A stretch of DNA of 64,000 bases from Hydractinia symbiolongicarpus (taxonomy: Eukaryota; Cnidaria; Hydrozoa; Anthoathecata; Hydractiniidae), in contig NC_079887.1 in NCBI RefSeq assembly GCF_029227915.1, positions 28,333,650 through 28,397,649 of the forward strand, given 5' to 3'. Positions 48,324 to 60,699 of the stretch are shown here, in pieces. The notes under the pieces are model-generated. The model did not search any database and had not been told where the DNA came from. It was given only the letters and a program-made list of their open reading frames with translations. Made by a program: the position numbers and the translations under genes. Each line of letters begins with the position of its first letter. Positions within the stretch are counted from its first letter, which is position 1.

Positions 48324-51300
48324 GATTTTTTAAATTACATTTCACCACTAAAAGGCATGAGACTTGTAGTTTTTAAAAATGTTTTCATTTTTGATGAGAC
48401 GCTGAATAAATGAAGTTTAATCGCCGGCAAACGAAAACCTGCGATTTCCCGTAAATCCTGGACTCGGCCCGTATAGTCAAAAGTATACAAAGAAAGTACC
48501 CAGGGAGTAAACTCATTTCCCAAACGATTTTTTAAATTATTATTTCACCACTAAAACGCATGAGACTTGTAGTTTTCAAGAATGTTTTCATTTTTGATGA
48601 GACGCTGAATAAATGAAGTTTAATCGCCGGCAAACGAAAACCTGCGAATTCCCGTAAATCCTGGACTCGGCCCGTATAGTCAAAAGTATACAAAGAAAGT
48701 ACCCAGGGAGTAAACTCATTTCCCAAACGACTTTTTAAATTATTGTTTCGCCACTAAAACGCATGAGACTTGTAGTTTTCAAGAATGTTTTCATTTTTAA
48801 TGAGACGCTGAATAAAAGCAGTTTCATCGCCGGCAAACGAAAACCCGCGATTTCCCGTAAATCCCGGGCTTGGCACGTATAGTCGAATGTATACAAAGAA
48901 AGTACCCTGTGAGTAAACTCATTTCCAGAACGATTTTTCAAATTATTTTTTCACCACTAAAACGCATAAGACTTGTAGTTTTTAAAAATGTTTTCATTTT
49001 TGATGAGACGCTGAATAAAAGAAGTTTAATCGCCGGCAAACGAAATCCCGCGTTTTCCCGTAAATCCGGGGCTTGGCCCGTATAGTCGAATGTATACAAA
49101 GAAAGTACCCAGGGAGTAAACTCATTTCCCGAACGATTTTTTAAATTTTTTTTTCGCCACTAAAACGCATGAGACTTGTAGTTTTCAAAAATGTTTTCAT
49201 TTTTGATGAGACGCTTAATGAAAGAGGTTTAATCGCCGGAAAACGAAAACCCGCGATTTCCCGTAAATCCCGGGCTTGGCCCGTATAGTCGAATGTATAC
49301 AAAAAAAGTACCCTGTGAGTAAACTCATTTCCAGAACGATTTTTTAAATTATTTTTCACCACTAAACGCATGAGACTTGTAGTTTTCAAAAATATTTTCA
49401 TATTTGATGAGACGCTGAATAAAAGAAGTTTAATCGCCGGCAAACGAAAACCCGCGATTTCCCGTAAATCCCGGGCTTGGCCCGTATAGTCAAAAGTATA
49501 CAAAGAAAGTACCCGGGGAGTAAACTCATTTCCCGAACGAAATTTTAAATTACTTTTTCACCACTAAAACGCATGAGACTTGTAGTTTTTAAAAATGTTT
49601 TCATTTTTCATGAGACGCTGAATAAAAGAAGTTTAATCGCCGGCAAACAAAATCCCGCGTTTACCCGTAAATCCGGGGCTTGGCCCGTATAGTCGAATGT
49701 ATACAAAGAAAGTACCCAGGGAGTAAACTCATTTCCCGAACGATTTTTTAAATTTTTTTTCGCCACTAAAACGCATGAGACTTGTAGTTTTCAAAAATGT
49801 TTTCATTTTTGATGAGACGCTTAATGAAAGAGGTTTATTCGCCGGAAAACAAAAACCCGCGATTTCCCGAAAATCCCGGGCTTGGCCCGTATAGTCGAAT
49901 GTATAGAAAGAAAGTACCCTGTGAGTAAACTCATTTCCAGAACGATTTTTTAAATTATTTTTTCACCACTAAACGCATGAGACTTGTAGTTTTCAAAAAT
50001 GTTTTCATTTTTGATGAGACGCTTAATGAAAGAGGTTTAATCGCCGGAAAACGAAAACCCGCGATTTCCCGTAAATCCCGGGCTTGGCCCGTATAGTCGA
50101 ATGTATACAAAAAAAGTACCCTGTGAGTAAACTCATTTCCAGAACGATTTTTTAAATTATTTTTCACCACTAAACGCATGAGACTTGTAGTTTTCAAAAA
50201 TATTTTCATATTTGATGAGACGCTGAATAAAAGAAGTTTAATCGCCGGCAAACGAAAACCCGCGATTTCCCGTAAATCCCGGGCTTGGCCCGTATAGTCA
50301 AAAGTATACAAAGAAAGTACCCGGGGAGTAAACTCATTTCCCGAACGAAATTTTAAATTACTTTTTCACCACTAAAACGCATGAGACTTGTAGTTTTTAA
50401 AAATGTTTTCATTTTTCATGAGACGCTGAATAAAAGAAGTTTAATCGCCGGCAAACAAAATCCCGCGTTTACCCGTAAATCCGGGGCTTGGCCCGTATAG
50501 TCGAATGTATACAAAGAAAGTACCCAGGGAGTAAACTCATTTCCCGAACGATTTTTTAAATTTTTTTTCGCCACTAAAACGCATGAGACTTGTAGTTTTC
50601 AAAAATGTTTTCATTTTTGATGAGACGCTTAATGAAAGAGGTTTATTCGCCGGAAAACAAAAACCCGCGATTTCACGAAAATCCCGGGCTTGGCCCGTAT
50701 AGTCGAATGTATACAAAGAAAGTACCCTGTGAGTAAACTCATTTCCAGAACGATTTTTTAAATTATTTTTTCACCACTAAACGCATGAGACTTGTAGTTT
50801 TCAAAAATATTTTCATATTTGATGGGACGCTGAATAAAAGAAGTTTAATCGCCGGCAAACGAAAACCCGCGATTTCCCGTAAATCCCGGGCTTGGCACGT
50901 ATAGTCGAATGTATACAAAGAAAGTACCCTGTGAGTAAACTCATTTCCAGAACGATTTCTTAAATTATTTTTTCACCACTAAAACCCATGAGACTTGTAG
51001 TTTTCAAGAATTTTTTCATTTTTAATGAGACGCTGAATAAAAGCAGTTTAATCGCCGGCAAACGAAAACCCGCGATTTCCCGTAAATCCCGGGCTTGGCA
51101 CGTATAGTCAAATGTATACAAAGAAAGTACCCTGTGAGTAAACTCATTTCCAGAACGATTTTTTAAATTATTTTTTCACCACTAAAACGCATAAGACTTG
51201 TAGTTTTTAAAAATGTTTTCATTTTTGATGAGACGCTGTATAAAAGAAGTTTATTCGCCGGAAAACGATAACCCGCGATTTCCCGTAAATCCCGGCTTGG

Positions 51301-51355
51301 CCCGTATAGTCAAAAGTATACAAAGAAAGTACCCAGGGAGTAAACTCATTTCCCG
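48324..51355 (+). repeat. Higher-order repeat H, copy 2
   Basis: Tandem copy of the preceding 3.03-kb unit. The TTACATTTCACC monomer at 48335, the AATGTATAGAAAG variant at 49909 and CTGTATAAAAG at 51236 keep the same order. It ends near 51355, where TTATTTTTTCACC follows instead of TTACATTTCACC. Confidence 0.87.
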
Positions 51356-52434
51356 AACGATTTTTTAAATTATTTTTTCACCACTAAAACGCATGAGACT
51401 TGTAGTTTTTAAAAATGTTTTCATTTTTGATGAGAGGCTGAATAAAAGAAGTTTAATCGCCGGCAAACGAAAATCCGCGATTTCCCGTAAATCCCGGGCT
51501 TGGCCCGTATAGTCAAAAGTATACAAAGAAAGTACCCAGGGAGTAAACTCATTTCCCGAACGATTTTTTAAATTACTTTTTCACCACTAAAACGCATGAG
51601 ACTTGTAGTTTTTAAAAATGTTTTCATTTTTGATGAGACGCTGAATAAATGAAGTTTAATCGCCGGCAAACGAAGACCTGCGATTTCTCGTAAATCCTGG
51701 ACTCGGCCCGTATAGTCAAAAGTATACAAAGAAAGTACCCAGGGAGTAAACTCATTTCCCAAACGATTTTTTAAATTATTATTTCACCACTAAAACGCAT
51801 GAGACTTGTAGTTTTCAAAAATATTTTCATATTTGATGAGACGCTGAATAAAAGAAGTTTAATCGCCGGCAAACGAAAACCCGCGATTTCCCGTAAATCC
51901 CGGGCTTGGCCCATATAGTCAAAAGTATACAAAGAAAGTACCCGGGGAGTAAGCTCATTTCCCGAACGAAATTTTAAATAACTTTTTCACCACTAAAACG
52001 CATAAGACTTGTAGTTTTTAAAAATGTTTTCATTTTTCATGACACGCTGAATAAAAGCAGTTTAATCGCCGGCAAACGAAAACCCGCGATTTCCCGTAAA
52101 TCCCGGGCTTGGCACGTATAGTCGAATGTATACAAAGAAAGTACCCTGTGAGTAAACTCATTTCCAGAACGATTTTTTAAATTATTTTTTCACCACTAAA
52201 ACGCATAAGACTTGTAGTTTTTAAAAATGTATTCATTTTTGATGAGACGCTGAATAAAAGAAGTTTAATCGCCGGCAAACGAAAACCCGCGATTTCCCGT
52301 AAATCTCGGCTTGGCCCGTATAGTCAAAAGTATACAAAGAAAGTACCCAGGGAGTAAACTCATTTCCCGAACGATTTTTTAAATTATTTTTTCACCACTA
52401 AAACGCATGAGACTTGTAGTTTTTAAAAATGTTT
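48790..52434 (+). repeat. Higher-order repeat I, copy 1 (18 monomers, 3644 bp)
   Basis: Begins with the CAGTTTCATCGCC monomer and ends where the same monomer recurs. The monomer at about 52379-52580 is a hybrid: TTTTTAAAAATG on the left, AATGAGACGC and CAGTTTCATCGCC on the right. It marks the junction. Confidence 0.82.
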
Positions 52435-54900
52435 TCATTTTTAATGAGACGCTGAATAAAAGCAGTTTCATCGCCGGCAAACAAAAACCCGCGATTTCCC
52501 GTAAATCCCGGGCTTGGCACGTATAGTCGAATGTATACAAAGAAAGTACCCTGTGAGTAAACTCATTTCCAGAACGATTTTTCAAATTATTTTTTCACCA
52601 CTAAAACGCATAAGACTTGTAGTTTTTAAAAATGTTTTCATTTTTGATGAGACGCTGAATAAAAGAAGTTTAATCGCCGGCAAACGAAATCCCGCGTTTT
52701 CCCGTAAATCCGGGGCTTGGCCCGTATAGTCGAATGTATACAAAGAAAGTACCCAGGGAGTAAACTCATTTCCCGAACGATTTTTTAAATTTTTTTTTCG
52801 CCACTAAAACGCATGAGACTTGTAGTTTTCAAAAATGTTTTCATTTTTGATGAGACGCTTAATGAAAGAGGTTTAATCGCCGGAAAACGAAAACCCGCGA
52901 TTTCCCGTAAATCCCGGGCTTGGCCCGTATAGTCGAATGTATACAAAAAAAGTACCCTGTGAGTAAACTCATTTCCAGAACGATTTTTTAAATTATTTTT
53001 CACCACTAAACGCATGAGACTTGTAGTTTTCAAAAATATTTTCATATTTGATGAGACGCTGAATAAAAGAAGTTTAATCGCCGGCAAACGAAAACCCGCG
53101 ATTTCCCGTAAATCCCGGGCTTGGCCCGTATAGTCAAAAGTATACAAAGAAAGTACCCGGGGAGTAAACTCATTTCCCGAACGAAATTTTAAATTACTTT
53201 TTCACCACTAAAACGCATGAGACTTGTAGTTTTTAAAAATGTTTTCATTTTTCATGAGACGCTGAATAAAAGAAGTTTAATCGCCGGCAAACAAAATCCC
53301 GCGTTTACCCGTAAATCCGGGGCTTGGCCCGTATAGTCGAATGTATACAAAGAAAGTACCCAGGGAGTAAACTCATTTCCCGAACGATTTTTTAAATTTT
53401 TTTTTCGCCACTAAAACGCATAAGACTTGTAGTTTTCAAAAATGTTTTCATTTTTGATGAGACGCTTAATGAAAGAGGTTTATTCGCCGGAAAACGAAAA
53501 CCCGCGATTTCCCGAAAATCCCGGGCTTGGCCCGTATAGTCGAATGTATACAAAGAAAGTACCCTGTGAGTAAACTCATTTCCAGAACGATTTTTTAAAT
53601 TATTTTTTCACCACTAAACGCATGAGACTTGTAGTTTTCAAAAATATTTTCATATTTGATGGGACGCTGAATAAAAGAAGTTTAATCGCCGGCAAACGAA
53701 AACCCGCGATTTCCCGTAAATCCCGGGCTTGGCACGTATAGTCGAATGTATACAAAGAAAGTACCCTGTGAGTAAACTCATTTCCAGAACGATTTCTTAA
53801 ATTATTTTTTCACCACTAAAACCCATGAGACTTGTAGTTTTCAAGAATGTTTTCATTTTTAATGAGACGCTGAATAAAAGCAGTTTAATCGCCGGCAAAC
53901 GAAAACCCGCGATTTCCCGTAAATCCCGGGCTTGGCACGTATAGTCAAATGTATACAAAGAAAGTACCCTTTGAGTAAACTCATTTCCAGAACGATTTTT
54001 TAAATTATTTTTTCACCACTAAAACGCATAAGACTTGTAGTTTTTAAAAATGTTTTCATTTTTGATGAGACGCTGTATAAAAGAAGTTTATTCGCCGGCA
54101 AACGAAAACCCGCGATTTCCCGTAAATCCCGGCTTGGCCCGTATAGTCAAAAGTATACAAAGAAAGTACCCAGGGAGTAAACTCATTTCCCGAACGATTT
54201 TTTAAATTATTTTTTCACCACTAAAACGCATGAGACTTGTAGTTTTTAAAAATGTTTTCATTTTTGATGAGAGGCTGAATAAAAGAAGTTTAATCGCCGG
54301 CAAACGAAAATCCGCGATTTCCCGTAAATCCCGGGCTTGGCCCGTATAGTCAAAAGTATACAAAGAAAGTACCCAGGGAGTAAACTCATTTCCCGAACGA
54401 TTTTTTAAATTACTTTTTCACCACTAAAACGCATGAGACTTGTAGTTTTTAAAAATGTTTTCATTTTTGATGACACGCTGAATAAATGAAGTTTAATCGC
54501 CGGCAAACGAAGACCTGCGATTTCCCGTAAATCCTGGACTCGGCCCGTATAGTCAAAAGTATACAAAGAAAGTACCCAGGGAGTAAACTCATTTCCCAAA
54601 CGATTTTTTAAATTATTATTTCACCACTAAAACGCATGAGACTTGTAGTTTTCAAAAATATTTTCATATTTGATGAGACGCTGAATAAAAGAAGTTTAAT
54701 CGCCGGCAAACGAAAACCCGCGATTTCCCGTAAATCCCGGGCTTGGCCCGTATAGTCAAAAGTATACAAAGAAAGTACCCGGGGAGTAAGCTCATTTCCC
54801 GAACGAAATTTTAAATAACTTTTTCACCACTAAAACGCATGAGACTTGTAGTTTTTAAAAATGTTTTCATTTTTCATGACACGCTGAATAAAAGCAGTTT
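52435..54900 (+). repeat. Higher-order repeat I, copy 2 (four-monomer segment missing)
   Basis: Offset to copy 1 is 3644 bp at the start (48870 to 52514, 49141 to 52785) and 2837 bp later (50821 to 53658, 51568 to 54405). The 807-bp difference is one of the two four-monomer segments of copy 1. Confidence 0.82.
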
Positions 54901-57028
54901 AATCGCCGGCAAACGAAAACCCGCGATTTCCCGTAAATCCCGGGCTTGGCACGTATAGTCGAATGTATACAAAGAAAGTACCCTGTGAGTAAACTCATTT
55001 CCAGAACGATTTTTTAAATTATTTTTTCACCACTAAAACGCATGAGACTTGTAGTTTTCAAGAATGTTTTCATTTTTAATGAGACGCTGAATAAAAGCAG
55101 TTTAATCACCGGCAAACGAAAACCCGCGATTTCCCGTAAATCCCGGGCTTGGCACGTATAGTCGAATGTATACAAAGAAAGTACCCTGTGAGTAAACTCA
55201 TTTCCATAACGATTTTTTAAATTATTTTTTCACCACTAAAACGCATAAGACTTGTAGTTTTTAAAAATGTATTCATTTTTGATGAGACGCTGAATAAAAG
55301 AAGTTTAATCGCCGGCAAACGAAAACCCGCGATTTCCCGTAAATCCCGGCTTGGCCCGTATAGTCAAAAGTATACAAAGAAAGTACCCAGGGAGTAAACT
55401 CATTTCCCGAACGATTTTTTAAATTATTTTTTCACCACTAAAACGCATGAGACTTGTAGTTTTTAAAAATGTTTCCATTTTTCATGACACGCTGAATAAA
55501 AGCAGTTTAATCGCCGGCAAACGAAAACCCGCGATTTCCCGTAAATCCCGGGCTTGGCACGTATAGTCGAATGTATACAAAGAAAGTACCCTGTGAGTAA
55601 ACTCATTTCCAGAACGATTTTTTAAATTATTTTTTCACCACTAAAACGCATGAGACTTGTAGTTTTCAAGAATGTTTTCATTTTTAATGAGACGCTGAAT
55701 AAAAGCAGTTTAATCGCCGGCAAACGAAAACCCGCGATTTCCCGTAAATCCCGGGCTTGGCACGTATAGTCGAATGTATACAAAGAAAGTACCCTGTGAG
55801 TAAACTCATTTCCAGAACGATTTTTTAAATTATTTTTTCACCACTAAAACGCATAAGACTTGTAGTTTTTAAAAATGTTTTCATTTTTGATGAGACGCTG
55901 AATAAAAGAAGTTTAATAGCCGGCAAACGAAAATCCGCAATTTTCCGTAAATCCCGGGCTTGGCCCGTATAGTCAAAAGTATACAAAGAAAGTACCCAGG
56001 GAGTAAACTCATTTCCCGAACGAGTTTTTAAATTACTTTTTCACCACTAAAACGCATGAGACTTGTAGTTTTTAAAAATGTTTTCATTTTACATGACACG
56101 CTGAATAAAATCAGTTTAATCGCCGGCAAACGAAAACCCGCGATTTCCCGTAAATCCCGGGCTTGGCACGTATAGTCGAATGTATACAAAGAAAGTACCC
56201 TGTGAGTAAACTCATTTCCAGAACGATTTTTTAAATTATTTTTTCACCACTAAAACGCATGAGACTTGTAGTTTTTAAGAATGTTTTCATTTTTAATGAG
56301 ACGCTGAATAAAAGCAGTTTAATCGCCGGCAAACGAAAACCCGCGATTTCCCGTAAATCCCGGGCTTGGCACGTATAATCGAATGTATACAAAGAAAGTA
56401 CCCTGTGAGTAAAATCATTTCCAGAACGATTTTTTAAATTATTTTTTCACCACTAAAACGCATAAGACTTGTAGTTTTCAAGAATGTTTTCATTTCTGAT
56501 GAGACGCTGAATAAAAGCAGTTTAATCGCCTGCAAACGAAAACCTGCGATTTCCCGTATATCCCGGACTCGGCCCGTATAGTCAAAAGTATACAAAGAAA
56601 GTACCCAGGGAGTAAACTCATTTCCAGAACGATTTTTTAAATTATTTGTTCACCACTAAAACGCATAAGACTTGTAGTTTTCAAAAATGTTTTCATTTTT
56701 GATGAGACGCTTAATGAAAGAGGTTTAATCTCCGGAAAACGAAAACCGCGATTTCCCGTAAATCCCGGGCTTGGCCCGTATAGTCGAATGTATACAAAGA
56801 AAGTACCCTGTAAGTAAACTCATTTCCAGAACGATTTTTTAAATTATTTTTTAACCACTAAAACGCATGAGACTTGTAGTTTTCAAGAATGTTTTCATTT
56901 TTAATGAGACGCTGAATAAAAGCAGTTTAATCGCCGGCAAACGAAAACCCGCGATTTCCCGTAAATCCCGGGCTTGGCACGTATAGTCGAATGTATACAA
57001 AGAAAGTACCCTGTGAGTAAACTCATTT
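54901..57028 (+). repeat. Satellite monomers, CATGACACGCTG-rich
   Basis: About ten to eleven monomers alternating between the CATGACACGCTG/AAAAGCAG type and the TTTTCAAGAATG type, with a local three-monomer similarity (54870 and 55480). CATTTCTGATGAG first appears near 56493. Confidence 0.75.
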
Positions 57029-58446
57029 CCATAACGATTTTTTAAATTATTTTTTCACCACTAAAACGCATAAGACTTGTAGTTTTTAAAAATGTTTTCA
57101 TTTTTGATGAGACGCTGAATAAAAGATGTTTAATAGCCGGCAAACGAAAATCCGCGATTTCCCGTAAATTCCGGGCTTGGCCCGTATAGTCAAAAGTATA
57201 CAAAGAAAGTACCCAGGGAGTAAACTCATTTCCCGAACGATTTTTTAAATTACTTTTTCACCACTAAAACGCATGAGACTTGTAGTTTTTAAAAATGTTT
57301 TCATTTTACATGACACGCTGAATAAAAGCAGTTTAATCGCCGGCAAACGAAAACCCGCGATTTCCCGTAAATCCCGGGCTTGGCACGTATAGTCGAATGT
57401 ATACAAAGAAAGTACCCTGTGAGTAAACTCATTTCCAGAACGATTTTTTAAATTATTTTTTCACCACTAAAACGCATGAGTCTTGTAGTTTTCAAGAATG
57501 TTTTCATTTTTAATGAGACGCTGAATAAAAGCAGTTTAATCGCCGGCAAACGAAAACCTGCGATTTCCCGTAAATCCCGGGCTTGGCACGTATAGTCGAA
57601 TGTATACAAAGAAAGTACCCTGTGAGTAAACTCATTTCCGGAACAATTTTTTAAATTATTTTTTCACCACTAAAACGCATAAGACTTGTAGTTTTCAAGA
57701 ATGTTTTCATTTCTGATGAGACGCTGAATAAAAGCAGTTTAATCGCCTGCAAACGAAAACCTGCGATTTCCCGTATATCCCGGACTCGGCCCGTATAGTC
57801 AAAAGTATACAAAGAAAGTACCCAGGGAGTAAACTCATTTCCAGAACGATTTTTTAAATTATTTGTTCACCACTAAAACGCATAAGACTTGTAGTTTTCA
57901 AAAATGTTTTCATTTTTGATGAGACGCTTAATGAAAGAGGTTTAATCTTCGGAAAACGAAAACTGCGATTTCCCGTAAATCCCGGGCTTGGCCCGTATAG
58001 TCGAATGTATACAAAGAAAGTACCCTGTAAGTAAACTCATTTCCAGAACGATTTTTTAAATTATTTTTTCACCACTAAAACGCATGAGTCTTGTAGTTTT
58101 CAAAAATGTTTTCATTTTTGATGAGACGCTGAATAGAAGAAGTTAAATCGCCGGCAAACGAAAACCCGCGATTTCCCGTAAATCCCGGGCTTGGCACGTA
58201 TAGTCGAATGTATACAAAGAAAGTACCCTGTGAGTAAACTCATTTCCAGAACGATTTTTTAAATTATTTTTTCAACACTAAACGCATGAGACTTGTAGTT
58301 TTCAAAAATATTTTCATATTTGATGAGACGCTGAATAAAAGGAGTTTAATCGCCGGCAAACGAAAACCTGCAATTTCCCTAAATCCCGGACTCGGCCGGT
58401 ATAGTCAAAAGTATACAAAGAAAGTACCCAGGGAGTAAACTCATTT
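57029..58446 (+). repeat. Higher-order repeat J, copy 1 (7 monomers, 1418 bp)
   Basis: Runs from TTTCCATAACG to its recurrence at 58447. It carries AAAAGATGTTTAATAGCC, CATTTTACATGACACG, GCATGAGTCTTG, TTTCCGGAACAATT, CATTTCTGATGAG, AATCGCCTGCAAACG, TTTAATCTTCGG, ATAGAAGAAGTTAAATC and CGGCCGGTATAG. Confidence 0.9.
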
Positions 58447-59864
58447 CCATAACGATTTTTTAAATTATTTTTTCACCACTAAAACGCATAAGACTTGTAG
58501 TTTTTAAAAATGTTTTCATTTTTGATGAGACGCTGAATAAAAGATGTTTAATAGCCGGCAAACGAAAATCCGCGATTTCCCGTAAATTCCGGGCTTGGCC
58601 CGTATAGTCAAAAGTATACAAAGAAAGTACCCAGGGAGTAAACTCATTTCCCGAACGATTTTTTAAATTACTTTTTCACCACTAAAACGCATGAGACTTG
58701 TAGTTTTTAAAAATGTTTTCATTTTACATGACACGCTGAATAAAAGCAGTTTAATCGCCGGCAAACGAAAACCCGCGATTTCCCGTAAATCCCGGGCTTG
58801 GCACGTATAGTCGAATGTATACAAAGAAAGTACCCTGTGAGTAAACTCATTTCCAGAACGATTTTTTAAATTATTTTTTCACCACTAAAACGCATGAGTC
58901 TTGTAGTTTTCAAGAATGTTTTCATTTTTAATGAGACGCTGAATAAAAGCAGTTTAATCGCCGGCAAACGAAAACCCGCGATTTCCCGTAAATCCCGGGC
59001 TTGGCACGTATAGTCGAATGTATACAAAGAAAGTACCCTGTGAGTAAACTCATTTCCGGAACAATTTTTTAAATTATTTTTTCACCACTAAAACGCATAA
59101 GACTTGTAGTTTTCAAGAATGTTTTCATTTCTGATGAGACGCTGAATAAAAGCAGTTTAATCGCCTGCAAACGAAAACCTGCGATTTCCCGTATATCCCG
59201 GACTCGGCCCGTATAGTCAAAAGTATACAAAGAAAGTACCCAGGGAGTAAACTCATTTCCAGAACGATTTTTTAAATTATTTGTTCACCACTAAAACGCA
59301 TAAGACTTGTAGTTTTCAAAAATGTTTTCATTTTTGATGAGACGCTTAATGAAAGAGGTTTAATCTTCGGAAAACGAAAACCGCGATTTCCCGTAAATCC
59401 CGGGCTTGGCCCGTATAGTCGAATGTATACAAAGAAAGTACCCTGTAAGTAAACTCATTTCCAGAACGATTTTTTAAATTATTTTTTCACCACTAAAACG
59501 CATGAGTCTTGTAGTTTTCAAAAATGTTTTCATTTTTGATGAGACGCTGAATAGAAGAAGTTAAATCGCCGGCAAACGAAAACCCGCGATTTCCCGTAAA
59601 TCCCGGGCTTGGCACGTATAGTCGAATGTATACAAAGAAAGTACCCTGTGAGTAAACTCATTTCCAGAACGATTTTTTAAATTATTTTTTCAACACTAAA
59701 CGCATGAGACTTGTAGTTTTCAAAAATATTTTCATATTTGATGAGACGCTGAATAAAAGGAGTTTAATCGCCGGCAAACGAAAACCTGCAATTTCCCTAA
59801 ATCCCGGACTCGGCCGGTATAGTCAAAAGTATACAAAGAAAGTACCCAGGGAGTAAACTCATTT
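58447..59864 (+). repeat. Higher-order repeat J, copy 2
   Basis: Tandem copy of 57029-58446 at an offset of exactly 1418 bp, with only a few base changes, for example GAAAACCGCG near 59380 against GAAAACTGCG near 57960. It ends with TTTCCAGAACG. Confidence 0.9.
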
Positions 59865-60699
59865 CCAGAACGATTTTTTAAATTATTTTTTCACCACTAA
59901 AACGCATGAGACTTTTAGTTTTCAAAAATGTTTTCATTTTTGATGAGACGCTTAATGAAAGAGGTTTAATCGCCGGCAAACAAAATCCCGCGTTTTCCCG
60001 TAAATCCGGGGCTTGGCCCGTATAGTCGAATGTATACAAAGAAAGTATCCAGGGAGTAAACTCATTTCCCGAACGATTTTTTAAATTTTTTTTTCACCAC
60101 TAAAACACATGAGACTTGTACTTTTTAAAAATGTTTTTATTTTTGATGAGACGCTTAATGAAAGAGGTTTAATCGCCGGAAAACGAAAACCCGCGATTTT
60201 CCGTAAATCCCGGGCTTGGCCCGTATAGTCGAATGTATACAAAGAAAGTACCCTGTGAGTAAACCCATTTCCAGAACGATTTTTTAAATTATTTTTTCAC
60301 CACTAAACGCATGAGACTTGTAGTTTTCAAAAATATTTTCATATTTGATGAGACGCTGAATAAAAGGAGTTTAATCGCCGGCAAACGAAAACCTGCGATT
60401 TCCCTAAATCCCGGACTCGGCCCGTATAGTCAAAAGTATACAAAGAAAGTACCCAGGGAGTAAACCCATTTCCAGAACGATTTTTTAAATTATTTTTTCA
60501 CCACTAAAACGCATAAGACTTGTAGTTTTTAAAAATGTTTTCATTTTTGATGAGACGCTGAATAAAAGAAGTTTAATCGCCGGCAAACGAAAACCCGCGA
60601 TTTCCCGTTAATCCCGGGCTTGGCCCGTATAGTCAAAAGTATACAAAGAAAGTACCCAGGGAGTAAACTCATTTCCCGAACGATTTTTTATAATTTTTT
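59865..60699 (+). repeat. Satellite monomers leading into the right-end block
   Basis: About four monomers, including GTATCCAGGG, CACTAAAACACATGAG and TTTTTATTTTTGATG variants that recur in the following block. Confidence 0.78.

Noticed and set aside
56490-56520. Hammerhead ribozyme core, suggested by CTGATGAGACGCTGAATAAAAG
   Set aside because: Only some monomers have CTGATGAG (most have TTGATGAG). I could not pair stems II or III around the GAA, and no cleavage-site stem fits. A covariance-model search would settle it.
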